From NCBI GenBank assembly GCA_028455995.1, contig JABELC010000005.1, forward strand, positions 1,178,001 through 1,242,000: a DNA stretch of 64,000 bases, given 5' to 3'. Numbering within the stretch: position 1 is the first letter of the stretch; each line of letters begins with the position of its first letter. A program made the translations under genes and the position numbers. Of this stretch, positions 33,065 to 45,780 are shown in pieces. The notes under the pieces were generated by a model. That model was not told the origin of the DNA. It saw only the letters and a list, made by a program, of their open reading frames with translations, and searched no databases. This DNA comes from Scleromitrula shiraiana (Eukaryota; Ascomycota; Leotiomycetes; Helotiales; Sclerotiniaceae).

Positions 33065-35070
33065 ATGTCTTGCGACTTAAGGCAGCTAGCGTCGTCACCA
33101 AAACGTCAAGAGACTTCAAGATATCTCGAGATGGATAATGTACCTCAAATGGTTCAAACAGAATCTAGCAATTTAGGAGGTAATTATGCTCCTGCAAATT
33201 CATGCACTTCTAGTTATGAAAAGCTCCCTGGACTTACACTTCCCTCCTTTGAGCAGTTCCATGACCAAAATGACTCCAGCCTATCTGTTGACTATGACCT
33301 TTTTGCAATGCCTCCAGATATGGACGATTTCCTCTTTGGGGATACTCACTGGGATAGAGACCGTGGCATAGATTCCTGTTTGGAAACCGAGCAAAATGGT
33401 CCTTCAGACATCGTACAACTTCCCGTCGAACAGCAAAAGCTTACTGTACCTTTACCACCAGTTCCACAGTCTATCCAGCCAGATTTGGTTTGGAACACCA
33501 GTATAGCAAATCTTTTGCCTGGAGTTCCTATCTCTACTCAAGATACGTCCACAACCACCCCTATTCCAGATATTGCAAGCGAGCAGTTTCCAGTCGAATC
33601 ACATAATAGTCCGGCAGCATGTGATCACACAATTCAACCACCTCGACCTTCTCGTCACAATTCTCAATTGGAAGGTATCGTCGAACTGTCTGATACTGTC
33701 AGCACTACGGATGCTATTCTAGGCAATACTACTTCCAACGAAGCTTACCAACTCCGATCTTCATCTAATACCACACCAACTGAAAGATCACTTGACTCAT
33801 CAGCAGCCACCTCTCCGCCTCAGCTTAGTCAGTACACATCACAACCACCACAACAACCTGTCACTCAAACATCAATTCCCACCACTACCGCTTGCCCCTC
33901 TTCATTCATTCAATCATATCAGCAACTAAACCAAGACTTTGCAAATGCAGCCTCCTTCTTACGGTCTGTTACTCCAAGACCGCCGCCTGCAGTCGTATCT
34001 TTACCGTCTCCAGCTTGCTCTGTAGCCTTCTCCGACGCTTCTTCCGAATCTCTTCCTTCTAAGGACAGGAATCCAACCCCAATTCCACCTCATATCAGAG
34101 ATGCGATTGAACGCCTCGGAGTCAAAGTGAGGACAGATGATCAATTTAGACAGGCCTTTGAGGCTGTCTTTCCTAGTAAGATAACATTTTTCTAAACCCC
34201 ATATGATAGAACTTGCTAACATATGCGATAGCTCATCTTGACGAGGTTGAAAAATTGAAGCAGGCACTAATCAATGAGAGACAACAAGCTAAAGCCAGAG
34301 AAGGAGATCTTCGTAACGAAGTTAGACGACTAAAACGAGAACTGGTCAAAAAGGACGGATTGCAGGGCAAAGCATTAAGTTTAATGGAAGTGATGATAGA
34401 AGAACCGAAGGAAAATCCGTTTTGGTGGTGCAACTTAATGACCAAAGAAGGAGGAAAATGTCATGGCGTTAATCAAGATTGGTATCTTGGTCGAAAGCAC
34501 TGGGAAAAGCGAATAAGATGCAGCAAATGTGCGTGTAAAGTCAGTCTGGAAAACCGACTCCCGATGGATCAAGACCAATCCAAAGGGCTAATAACTCGAA
34601 AGCGGAAGAGACTTGAGATTGATCTTACCGTGGAAGAACCATCTTATTTCGCGGATGCTAAACGATTATCTTTACCGCCGTTAAATTTAAATACGAGTAC
34701 GGAATCTGGGGATAAAACGATTGGGGAGGAAAGATCGACAGGTTCGATGCCACCGCTGTCTAAAATTGTCTCGAGATCTGAAGTCGGGGCGAGAAATATT
34801 TCTAAATCGACGCAGGAAGCATTGAGGATGCAGCTTGGACCGACTAAATCGTGGATGGTGCAACAGGAAAAAGGAAAGCCGAAGGAAATTATTCGTTTAG
34901 ATGAGGAGGACGAGGGGAATAGGAGAGTACGGCAATCAGGGGAACGGACGGAGGAGATGGGGATTACGAATACATCTTTAGAGGGAGATTTGGACGCGGA
35001 TTTGGAGGCTGCGTTGGCGGCGGAATTGGAGATGGAACTGGAGGGGGATTTGGAGACGGGGTTGGAATAG
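33065..35070 (+). CDS. Unrecognised 649-aa protein with coiled coil and Cys cluster
   Basis: Two exons (33065-34175 and 34232-35070; intron GTAAGA to GATAG with a GCTAAC branch-like site). I do not recognise the family. The N-terminal 330 residues are Ser/Thr/Pro/Gln-rich with acidic patches (DYDLFAMPPDMDDFLFGD), like an activation domain. A helical segment (IPPHIRDAIERLGVKVRTDD) leads into a short coiled coil (residues about 372-410). A compact domain follows with WWCNLM, GGKC, IRCSKCACK, that is Cys spacing C-x8-C...C-x2-C-x-C, which could bind zinc. The rest is charged and low-complexity with Glu/Leu repeats at the end. A transcription-factor-like role is a guess. An in-frame ATG exists upstream at 32972. 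Confidence 0.6.
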
Positions 35071-37462
35071 ATGGGGGATGATGGTAGTGATACCTAGGGC
35101 TGGATGGCAATGGTGATGGTGATGGTGATGGTGATGGATACGTGATAGCTTTTCATGCAACAGGGTAGATTATTGAGGTGGGGTGGTGCAAATTCAATGG
35201 TTGGGGTTTACTTGTTTGTTACCTATATCCATTTCATTTCTTTCCCCTTTCTTTCCTGTTTCTTTAATAATTCTCGGATTTGAAATTGGAGATATGGTGG
35301 TGAAATGGATCATAAATCGTAGAGAGGAGGGTGGGAGTAAGGGGGGGAATCTTGCTTCCGGGTTGTATATATAATATAATATAATATAATATGATAGGAT
35401 ATGATATGATACCAGCGTTAATGAATAAGTTCATTTCATTGATATACTGTATAAATAATAGAGGGCTAGTTGCTTGACTGATCACTTGTTATTTGATTTT
35501 AGCTTGGGATTGGGGTTGAGATTGAGCTTGAGAATGAAGTTGAGAATGAAGTTGATAGATGGATGGATGGATGGATGGATGGATGAGTTTTAGATTTCTA
35601 GATAGAAACCGTTTGGATTTAGATATGGATATGGATATGAATTTGGATATATAGTTTTGTATTCGAACTACCCATCTATCTATGATCCCTTCGCTATCCA
35701 TCCATCCTTCTATCTATCTATCTATCCTTCTACTATCTATCTATCTACTATCTATCTATCTACCACTACAACATATCGTATAATGCCACCGCCATCCTCG
35801 CATTTATATATATATATATATCTCTTACTCTCTCCATTACATCCATCAAACACCCTACTCCGAGTCACTCTATATATACCACATACCATACCATACCATA
35901 CCATACCATACCATACCATACCATACCATACCATACCATACCATACCATACCATACCATACCATACCATACCATACCATACCATACCATACCATACCATA
36001 CCATACCATACCATACCATACCATACCATACCATACCACACCATACCATACATACAAATCACCATTCCATTCCATTCAATAATTATAATTATTTATCTAA
36101 ACATTCGAATATCTTAGATTAATAATGCATTGGGCGAGAAATGAATTTTTTTTGTCCTTTGGTGTTTCATGCTGTGTAGTCTGTCTCTCTACCTACTTAC
36201 TTACCTACCTATCTATTACACCTCAGTAGATTCTAATTCCCATCTATCCATCCATCTATAATCTCCAATTTCAAAAGAAAAAAACAACCAGCATAAATTC
36301 AAAAAAGAAAAGAAAAGAAGAGAGAATAGAAAAAGTAATATATAATATCCACTTCCTTTCCTTTCCTTTCCTTTCCTTTTCTTTCCTTTCCTTCCTCTAT
36401 TTCCACCCTTCATAATATTTATATTCATATTCATATTCATATTAATATTCATATTCATATTAATATTCATATTCCTATTCCTATCCCTAAATTTTTCTTC
36501 TTTAATATACTCGTATACTGATGATGATAATTTATTCGTTAATTTATTCGTTAATTTATTTATTTATTTGCTGTTTAATATCACTGTTGAGATCGATCGA
36601 TATTCTTTATCCGTTATATATAATGTGATATGATATGATCATCTATCTAACTCCCTTACTTCATGTGATGTGATGTGTACCGGTCAATAGATAAATGCAT
36701 GTATGTATGCATGGCATCTTAGACATGAAATGATATGAAATGATATCTTAGATATGAAATGATATGAAATGATATCTTAGATGTGGATCGGGGCTCGTGG
36801 GGTTGGTGTTGCTATATATATGTAAGGGGGGGAAGGGTAATGAATTATATCATGTATTATATAATATCATATCATATCATATTAAATACGACGTCATATC
36901 ATCCATCACAACTTCATATTCACATTAAGTAAGTCATATTAAACAAGACAAAAAAGTTATTTAGAAACATCAGATCATATTACTTTTTCCTCTCCCTAAT
37001 CTAACTAAAGAACAGAAAAGTATTATTCCCCGACATCTCATTCATGTGTCCATCCATCCATCCATCCATAATCATTCTCAATATTCCCAACCCACCACAT
37101 ATCAATCCCCTCTCAAAAAGGTGCAATTACAATGAAAGTATGTGTCGTATCGTAAGTATTGATTATTAAAGAAGAGCCCCCAATGCATTCATGCAAAAAG
37201 AGAAAAAAACACCGCATTTGTTACCCCCAATCTAGATTTGGATTTTTCTAACCCCCATTTCATACCCGTACACTTTGTTTTTCTTTCTTTCAAGTTATTG
37301 CGTTATGTTCAACTTCCCTTATTTCCCAATCCTTGTCATGAATTTATCCGTTTCATATGAGCGTATATTCGTGACTTAATTGGAAGAGATAAAGAAGAGA
37401 AAATAAAGCAAAGTAGTTTAGGAAAGATAAAAAGCAAAGAGTTGTGAGAGGTGAATGACCGC
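35071..37462. other. Gene-free, microsatellite-rich 2.4 kb
   Basis: I see no gene. Tandem arrays are GGTGAT (35111-35138), ATAAT (35366-35413), GATG (35557-35586), TCTA (35708-35762), CCATA (35884-36050), CCTTT (36355-36390) and ATATTC (36418-36480). Several arrays create long open frames of repeated residues that are artefacts. The right end (36950-37460) lies 3' of the ccg-6-like gene and contains T-rich DNA. Confidence 0.7.
35884..36050. repeat. (CCATA)n pentanucleotide array
   Basis: About 33 near-perfect copies of CCATA, with one CCACA variant near the right end. It is open in all three frames on each strand, so it yields spurious peptides of repeated tetra- and pentapeptides. Confidence 0.95.
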
Positions 37463-38177
37463 TTACAACATGTAAGCAGCGACACCGAAGAGACCAGCAA
37501 GACTGGCACCAGAGACGGCGAGAACGCGGTTACCGCCGTTAGCGACGATAGGAGCGGTGCTGGATGGTGCAGTGGTTCCAACAACTGAGGAGGTACCGAC
37601 TGAAGTCTTGACAGTGGTGGCTGGGGTGGCTGGAGTGGCAATTGGGGTAGAGGCTGGGGTAGTTCCGTTAGGGTAAACTGGTGCTGGTGGTGCGACAGTT
37701 GGGACGGATGAACTAGTCATTATGTTAGTTGAGCTGTTTTGATTATACGGATTTATTTACCAGGTGTTGTAGTACACTGAGGATGAGGTGTAAACTGGCT
37801 TGGAGATGGTGCATGGGCAGTTGGTGATGGTGACGGTCTCGCTCTGTTTGAAGAAATGTATTAGCATTCTGATTGATCAAGTTATTCGGATTCGAAATGG
37901 GAAGATTGTCTTTGTTCTTGAGTTTCTCGATTCTAAGATCGATTGATCTCTCACACAAATACAACCTTCCTTCGTTTGATAGATAGATGGGAATATTTAC
38001 CTCGGTGGCAGTGTAAGTTACTCCATTGTAGGAGAAACTGGTAGCCTCTGGGCAGACGGTGGTGAAAGAGGTAACAATGTCGGTGACCCAGACTGGGGAT
38101 GGGCTGGTCTCATTCTTGCCGTGAGCAGAAACGATAGCTGCAAGAGCGGCAACGATGGTGACAGTTGAGAATTGCAT
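37463..38177 (-). CDS. ccg-6-like GPI-anchored surface protein
   Basis: Three exons (38177-38001, 37843-37761, 37712-37463) encode 169 aa. A signal peptide (MQFSTVTIVAALAAIVSA) is followed by a conserved region with TSFTTVCPEATSFSYNG and, after intron 1, TVTITNCPCTISKPVY. That Cys pattern is typical of Neurospora clock-controlled protein 6 homologues. A Thr/Pro/Val-rich stalk leads to a C-terminal hydrophobic stretch (ASLAGLFGVAAYML) for GPI anchoring. These genes are often among the most highly expressed and can be light- or clock-regulated; that is family knowledge only. Introns are 157 nt (GTAAAT to AACAG) and 48 nt (GTAAAT to ACTAG). Confidence 0.8.
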
Positions 38178-38394
38178 TTTGATTGATTTTGTAAGTTGAT
38201 ATTATTTACTTTTGAAGTGATTTTAAGATTGAGGTATGTCCAAAGACTTGAATTGAAGTAGAAGGGATTGAGGAATTGAGGAATTGAGGAATTTTGAAGA
38301 GGAAGTTGAAGTTGTTTATGTTTTGTGTTCGTTGAACGAATGTAAGTTGACCAAAAGTCTTATTAGTTTGTATTGTATTATGAGAAGTGTTGTG

Positions 38395-38425
<31 letters not shown>

Positions 38426-41400
38426 AAGTGTTTGTGTTAAGATTTGAAAAAGAGATGGGGAGAAGGAGAGTTATATGATGGAGAGTTAATACGATGGAGA
38501 GTTATATGAGGGAGAGTTATATGAGGGCATTTAACAAAACTGACCATTCAATATTGATTCATTGATTCATTGATTCATTGATTCATTGATTCATTGATTC
38601 ATTGATTCATGGATCACATATATTGATCGGGATAGAATATACCATTTCACACGCATTTACATTTACATGGATTAAAAGTGAATCTAGTCTTTTTTTAGAA
38701 AATCTGGAGAAGGAAAGTGGGAAATGACGGGAAAAGAAAGTGAATTTTTAATTTTAATTTCCTTATATTCTTTCCTAATTTGATTGAAGACCTGAGAGTG
38801 AATAGTATAGAAAAAGTGAAAGAAAAGTAATCAATTAGTCTAATTAGTCTAAATAGTCTAATTTGTCTAATTTGTCTTGATTATTCAATATGTATGAGTG
38901 AGTGATTTAAGATGATTGTTACTAATAATTAGAACCTAGGATATAGATCAATGTTTTTTAAACAAGGATATTTTGAGGGGTTAAAGGTGAAAGGTGAAAG
39001 GTGAAAGGTGAAAGGTGAAAGGTGAATGGATTAATAAATCTTAGATAATTGATCGATTTATTATTGACCTTCTTACCTTTTATCGATACTATACCGATAT
39101 CTTTATATGTTATCTTCATGGATGATGGTGGTCAGGTACATTGTTGATCGGTGTTACTTGAGATAAAGGTAAAGTGAGTTGGTATAATAACATGTAAAAA
39201 GTAAACTTCCAATTCTCAAGTTTAAAATAGTTGTCAATATGTAAATCATTCTCTGTTATAAGACTAATATAATAAAAATATAAGTAAACAAACCATCTAG
39301 AACATAAACATACAAAATTAAAACAAAAAACAAACAAACAAAAAAACGACCCATCATATCTCAAATCTCAAGCCCCAAAATCAAGAAAATCTTACCCCTT
39401 CAATATAATTGGACGATAATTCATTTTCCCATTTTCCCTTTTTTTTTTTCTTTTTTCTTTTTCTTTCCCCTTCTTTCCTTTTCTCTATTTCCAATTTCAT
39501 CTCATCTCACCTCACCACCACGATATCTTTCTTGGCTTTTCCGCAATGTGATCACAAAAAAAAAACAATCTTGTGCCTGCAGTAGCATATTCAGGGGTAA
39601 ATTTTACCCCAAGAAAACTCAAAACTTAAAACTTAAACTTATCTAGTTTGGTGTGTCTAGCTTTATTATTAGCCCTGTTCATTGTCCATGTGTTCTTTCT
39701 TGTTGCCCTAGTTTTTGGCGGCCTAACTTGCAGTCTTGTTGGAAACTAATAATTACCGGGAAACCCAACTTTGGCTACACTAACTAAAATAAAATTTAAC
39801 GGAAACGGGAACGGGAAGAGGGGAGAGGGATGTGGGATGTGGAGGATATGATATGATATGATATGCTAAAGCAAGTACCCGCTTGTAGACGGTAAAGTCT
39901 AATTGTATTTGTAGCCTTATTAGCCTTATGATCTAGTTAGCAAACAACCTAATAACAAAGTTTGAATTTATTACTCGAGTATATAATTATAGAGTTTTGT
40001 GAATTCATTTATATCTTCATATCAACCAACATATTTATCCATTAGATCGGCCAGACTGTACAGTTCAATCCCATCACAAACAACTCTTCGTATAAACCCT
40101 GTCCAAAAAAGAAAAAAAACTCTCTCCTCCAACTTTGGAAAATCTAGAACAGCCCCTACCTCCCTACAACCTAACCAATAATATCCCATATACCTAGGTA
40201 CTTACACACACACACACAGAACCGAATGTCCCGAATTTGCGAATCATAATAATGGATCAACATTACCTGGGTAACTCCACGGACGGAGAAAATCCGGGGG
40301 GGTGTAATGTTATCGTGAAGGGAAGGTTAAAGGTTAATTGGATTACGGGCGGCGGGCGGTAAAAGAGAGGAAGAATGTATGATGTGTGAAGAAGGGAGGT
40401 AAGATAAGAATAAGTAATATCATCACAACATGACTGAGCTAGACATCTTCCACCCAAGTGTACTGTTAATCATTTTATCCGAGGAAGATGACAATACCGT
40501 ACAGCATCTCCCAAATCACTATCTTAGAGGTCCATGGGCGGGCGCTCCAATACACGTTTTATTACTCATCTCCTCCATTCATCTCTCCTGTCAATCAATC
40601 AATCAATCAATCATTCAATGTAACGTAACGTAACCCAAGCAGAAATACCAATTTGTCTCTCATTTGATCGTTTGATTCTAAAGTTCATCTCGGCCTTTCT
40701 TCCTTTCTCTCTCTCTTTCTTTCCTTCCTTCCTTCCTTCCGAATAGAGATGAGATCCGGGTAACATTTACTTTTACTTCCAGCGAGAGCAGTGTAAGCCA
40801 ACGATGCATATACCCGGCCGTCTTACTATGTTTACTATGTGCCCGACTATGTGCCGTGCCGGTGGTGTGCAGATGGGCTATGCAGGAGATGGGGGATGAT
40901 GATGGTTTTTTGAAACGGGGGATGGTTGGGGTATTGGGGGGCGGGGGGGGGGGGTGTTATGGGGGGTTCGTATTTTACTTCGTCTTTGTTTATACGAGAG
41001 TGTGAATGAGAATGAGAGTGATGAGTGTGAGAGTGGGTAATCACCGAGAACGATGTACGATTGCTACCTATTACCTACTATGCAAACCACTAGATTTAAA
41101 AGCCCCCACGACCAGTCCAACTAATAATTACGAGACTACAACCGTTAGATAAGGATAGAGTACCTAGGTAGGTTTGAACTTTGAAGAACACCCGTATAGA
41201 TAGATGGCAATTCATCTACGCATGTCTATGGCTGAAGTCCTGGGAATTATCCTTCGTATATCTATACCTAAATATATATCCCAGAATTATTAATGTTATA
41301 TTTTGGAATTACTTGACATTATTAATAATAAGTGAATGACAATGAGGCCTTCTTGTTTATTAATAATAGCCTATAGATAGTTGTGAAGTTATAACTCAAG

Positions 41401-41740
41401 TTATTTGTGTACCTAGTAGGTATCTCACTCTATTATAATAGTACTTGGGAAATCATAGTAGTCTAAGCCTAAGATGAGCAGAGACATCGCCAATCCATGC
41501 ATTGTCGATGATTTATTTAATGTCAAACCCTGTAGGCATATTTGCTTTACTCACAACATTTCCAGAGCGATGAAGGAAGTATTTAATTCTTCGTACCTTG
41601 CTATTTGATCAACTCAAAGTGCACAATAGACGAAGGCTGTAGAGTATACAGCGCATGCATTCTTGCAATGGCCTAGATTGTCAATTTGAGTGGTGAACAG
41701 TATATCAAGAATCATGTTAAGAACGACGCTTTTGTCTATC
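38178..41740. other. Gene-free AT-rich 3.6 kb with tandem repeats
   Basis: The left part holds the ccg-6-like promoter. Tandem arrays: GTGAAA (38390-38431), octamer TTCATTGA (38555-38612, about seven copies), GGTGAAA (38982-39025), a GATAT run (39846-39864), CA (40205-40219), CAAT (40594-40616) and a G run near 40944-40953. None of the small frames look coding. Confidence 0.65.
38555..38612. repeat. (TTCATTGA)n octanucleotide array
   Basis: About seven perfect copies of an 8-nt unit lie roughly 380 bp upstream of the ccg-6-like start codon. A GTGAAA hexamer array (38390-38431) lies between the two. Confidence 0.9.
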
Positions 41741-43758
41741 TTAGTGGGAGATTCCGGTATATCGGAGGTACAATCTAAATTTGAATGGACTCAAATAAGG
41801 ATCCCCCCCTACCCCAGAACTCAAACCATTATCATCTGCACCGACTGAGAATACCGAATCCTGGCTTAAAAGTCCACCCAAAACGTCATCAAAACATCCC
41901 GCACTGGCCGCTAAGAAGCCCAAGTAGGCCTGGCTTACTGGGAGCTATCACCCTCTTCAAATATCCAGAGTGGTATTGTACACCAGCGAACCAGGGATGC
42001 GATGGTAATTCTAGAATCTCCATTCGTTCACCCTTAGCGTCTTTTCCAATGATATTCAAACCTTGCTCACTTAACGTCTCATTGTATTGAGATTTTACCT
42101 CATAGCGATGTCCATGTCCATGTCCATGTCGCTCATAGATCACGAGAGCCTTCTCCGTTCCTGCTGCGGACTTATCACTTGAGCGTGAAGTCTCATATAA
42201 TGCGCGAATCTTACTCCATTCACTCCCTGGCTGAAAGTGTGTAGGTTTCGATCCCAACCGCATTGTTCCACCCATATTCCTGCGGTCGATTTCCGGCATG
42301 AATATCACGACTGGATCAGAAGTCGTTTCGTCCAGCTCTATAGATCTCGCATTTGGTATATTGCACATATTGCGCGCATACTCGATAACTGCAATCTGCA
42401 TTCCCAAGCATACTCCCAGATACGGGGTTTGATGTTCCCTGGCCTACTTCGCAGCGGCGATCATACCCTCTGTACCGCGATGGCCGAAGCCTCCTGGTAC
42501 GAGAATTCCGTTGGCTTCACATACGGTATGCCATGCTTTATGGTATTCCGCTGGGTGCGACTCTTTAGTTAGTGTCTCGAGGTGAGAAGCATCGACCATG
42601 ACAAGATTGAGTTTTCTTCGACAGGCGATGGCAGAATGCTCTAGTGACTTTATGACGGAGATGTAGGAGTCGTGAAAACTAGTATATTTACCTGCAAGTG
42701 CAATAGTCACACTTTCGAGATAATTCGTAGTCGTTGCTGTTAACTCCTGCCAGGCCTTCCAGGAAGTTTTGCCTTTCTTAATTCTTGCTGGAGATAATTC
42801 GAGTTCCTCTAGTCGAAGAATCTTTGAAAGCGAACCAATTAGTCCTTGTTGCTCCAAGACAAATGGGACGTAACATGTTGAGGGTATGTCATGAACTGCA
42901 ATAACTTGTTCGGGTTCTATTTGGCAAAACATGGATACCTTCTCGATAGTTGAAGGATCCAGAAGTACCTTGCAACGACATGCAATTTTTCAAGAGTCAG
43001 ACAAGCCGAAATGTGATAGTTAAGATCTCTTACCAGATCCGGATTCAATCTCACACTTCGCACATCTCGAATATCTTGCTGTGTCGGTTTTGTCTTCTGA
43101 TCACCTTTGATGGCAACAGGTATCAAGGGAATATGCGTATGAAGAAAATTACCCTTTCCTGCACGTCTACGCAACTGCCTCATTGCCTCCACAAACGGAG
43201 TATTCTCAATATCACCAACCGTCCCCAGGCTCTTCATTATATTCATCTACCGGTGTCTTTTCAACTCGTTCTACTCAATCTTGAATTGCGTCTATCAGAT
43301 GAGGAACCATCTGCACTATTCGACCGAGATAATCCCTTCTCCTCTCGCGCTCAATCACTTATTGATAGACTTTTCCCGTGGTGATGTTGTTATCGCGCGT
43401 TAAGTTGATGCTTAGGTACCACTCATAATTACCCAGGTCCAGATCGGCCTCGCCACCATCGTCCATGACGAATACCTCGCCGTGTTCGGTGGGAGCCATC
43501 GCGCCTACATACACGTTCATATACAGATCAAATTTTATCATCGTCACTTTTAACCCCGTGGTTTTGAGAAGAAGACCCGTCCTAGAGGCTTACATGTAAT
43601 GGTATCTCAGTAGAGTTTTTACCATCAGGATTTTAGACATAGGTACCAATGATCCCCTTCCCGATACCACTAATGACTCCTACATCAAAGTTCGTGATTG
43701 CATTTGCCTATTAGGGAGGAACTGTCTACTCACCTCCAGATACCAAGACATACTTCAT
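41741..43758 (-). pseudogene. Degenerate CTP synthase copy
   Basis: Similarity to CTP synthase (UTP + Gln to CTP) runs nearly full length, from MKYVLVSGG and VISGIGKGII through GEADLDLGNYE, EAMRQLRRRAGK and the glutaminase Cys motif GVCLGMQIAV to SAGCFDDV. It is broken in many places. There is a stop right after GKVYQ (about 43359), a TGA at 43277-43275 where the family has Trp, a deletion with frame change near 43230, a TAG at 42446-42444 where the family has Trp (AAAK-stop-ARE), and a frameshift near 41935. The glutaminase His-Pro-Glu has become His-Ser-Gly. Old introns can still be traced. A functional copy must lie elsewhere in the genome. Confidence 0.9.
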
Positions 43759-45429
43759 GATCGCGAAAACAAATAACAACAATTCCAATACCTCTGCTTC
43801 CACACCTGGAAATGGAAACACCAACTTTATAACAAGACCGTGAAGAAATTTTCTTCTCCATACAGGACATCAAGACCACAAACTATAGGCAACTCTCGCA
43901 ATCACTATCAATCGTCCACCATGATAATGCGCCCATATACAAATCAGTACATCCCATACTCCTCCCCATCGAACATTACACCAAATCGAGTCCAAACTGC
44001 ATCGATACCCCAGCAGCAGCCTACTCGAACCCGGCCTGCGAGAAGAACACTGCACCTCTTTTTTGTAATTAGGCCAGGTCTCGATACGTTTTGGTAACTT
44101 CCTATTATTTTAGATATCTTGCCTCGTTAAGAGTTTACCAATATGGATTTTGTCGTATACACAATAAGACGTGTTATTTTGCCGGAATTCCGGATTGCGA
44201 GGACATCACAATGGGAGCTTGGGGTCGAAATGTGCTTTTTTTTTTCGGACTCTAGAATCTCTTCTACGTACGTATGTATGTCGGTTTATGGAAGGATGGG
44301 TTGTATGTTAGGCTTTCTTCCAGCAGAACATTTATTCAGCGAGCGATAATTAGACGGAGATGGTTTGGGCGAGACGACTAAGATTCATCCTTGCGAGAGT
44401 ATATCTAGTAATGTATTATTAAGATTTTTTCCTTTGGCTTCCTGCATTGCCAGTTTCTATAATCTGCCGTATTGATATTGATATTGATATTGATATTGAT
44501 AATGATAATGATAAATATTAGATTCTTTACTGTCCATCGTCTTTTTATCAGGCTACTATAATATATCGGTCTGATTTAAAATAACCAAAGAATCAAGGGA
44601 CTGATTATGCATAGGTGACCTAGAATCTAATTACTGGTAGAGAAGATAACTAGTTACTTTATGGCATTGCATCCGAATCAAACCAAATCTTACGATCGAA
44701 ATCGATGTTTATTGTAGGCTAATGTATATGCGTGGGTAAGGGGGAGACATTTTTGTGATTCTTATGTGGAGATTTTGGTGTATCGTGGCTTTATCTAGAG
44801 TCTGACTGATATGCCATTTCTTGGGCTTGTTGTGGATGTTATTGAGGAGGGACGTTGGAGTATATGTATGTATGTATATATGTATGTATGTATGTAGGGT
44901 ATTTAGATGTTTTGTTGTTAGATCCTAGCACTAGAGTTCAACATACCAGAGGTGTACAGTAGTCAGTCAATGGCTTACTCAGCACCAATTTATACCCCGC
45001 GTATTCCCTTGCGAATAAATGAGCTTCTGCTATCTTCACGATATCAGTATTAAGAGGTCAAAGAGAACATGGTTTGGTGTTTCGCTATTCTCAATCATGG
45101 TCATCTCTTCATGTTTACCTTTAAATCGTTTTCAATCGTCCAAAGCTTTACGACGATGAAGTGATTGTAGTATTGAGAAACGCCTATTGTGGCTCAATGC
45201 GCTCTCGGTTTGGAAATTATCGTTATGAAAGATGGCATTGTAGGACTTGCGCATTTATGGCAACAATATCATCCATTGAACAATATTCCCTGGCCTGGCT
45301 CTTTCCTTCCCTTCTGCTCTTATATCTCCTCCACACTACCTTCAATGCGACGTACGGAGTTGAACCTAACACGCCCACTCCATCTCAAATTAATTCTAGT
45401 CAAACCACTCGAATCAAGTTCCTCGGGAT
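43759..45429. other. AT-rich spacer 1.7 kb
   Basis: I see no gene. A GATATT hexamer array with a GATAAT end lies at 44474-44512 and a GTAT array at 44862-44896. The small reading frames (for example 44143-44349) look random. Confidence 0.55.
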
Positions 45430-45780
45430 TCAGAAGTTTAATATTCCATCGAGTGAACGGCGTGGGTTTCGCATGATGTATAGTTTCGAAGATAGGTTCA
45501 TCACGCGTCTGACCTCTCTCTCGCCGCTAGCAGAGAGATCGTATGAACATCGTCTAACTTGAGGAAGACTAGCGAAATGAAACACTTGGTTTCGATCGAT
45601 GTCTTCATAGATACCTGAAGCCGTGATCTGCAACCTTACCACGACGATACCGCCTTGCTTGGGATGAATGCCTAGAAGAGTAGGATCCATTCCATTTAGG
45701 CGGTAATGGGATCCAATCCATCGACGAATTGACTTGCAAAAGACCTCTCTGTGAGAAGTGTGAAGCTTGCTGTGTGAGTT
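45430..45780 (-). pseudogene. Possible GNAT acetyltransferase relic
   Basis: Read on the minus strand, a stretch near 45690-45600 gives LLGIHPKQ in one frame and ARRYRRGKVADHGFR in an overlapping frame. Together these resemble the acetyl-CoA loop of GNAT enzymes (G-x-HP-x-Q-R/G-x-G-x-G/A). A later part, around 45540-45450, reads SYDLSASGE then IMRNPRR, as in the C-terminus of fungal GNATs. The loop is spread over two frames and the N-terminus is missing, so if real this is a dead fragment. Confidence 0.35.

Noticed and set aside
35657..36082. Long open frames of repeated tetra/pentapeptides on both strands
   Set aside because: They are created entirely by the CCATA and TCTA arrays.
36216..36470. 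Minus-strand frame of repeated Met-Asn
   Set aside because: Created by the ATATTC array; no protein features.
45161..45562. 133-codon plus-strand frame
   Set aside because: It lacks family features, and a better (though weak) GNAT-like signal is on the opposite strand.
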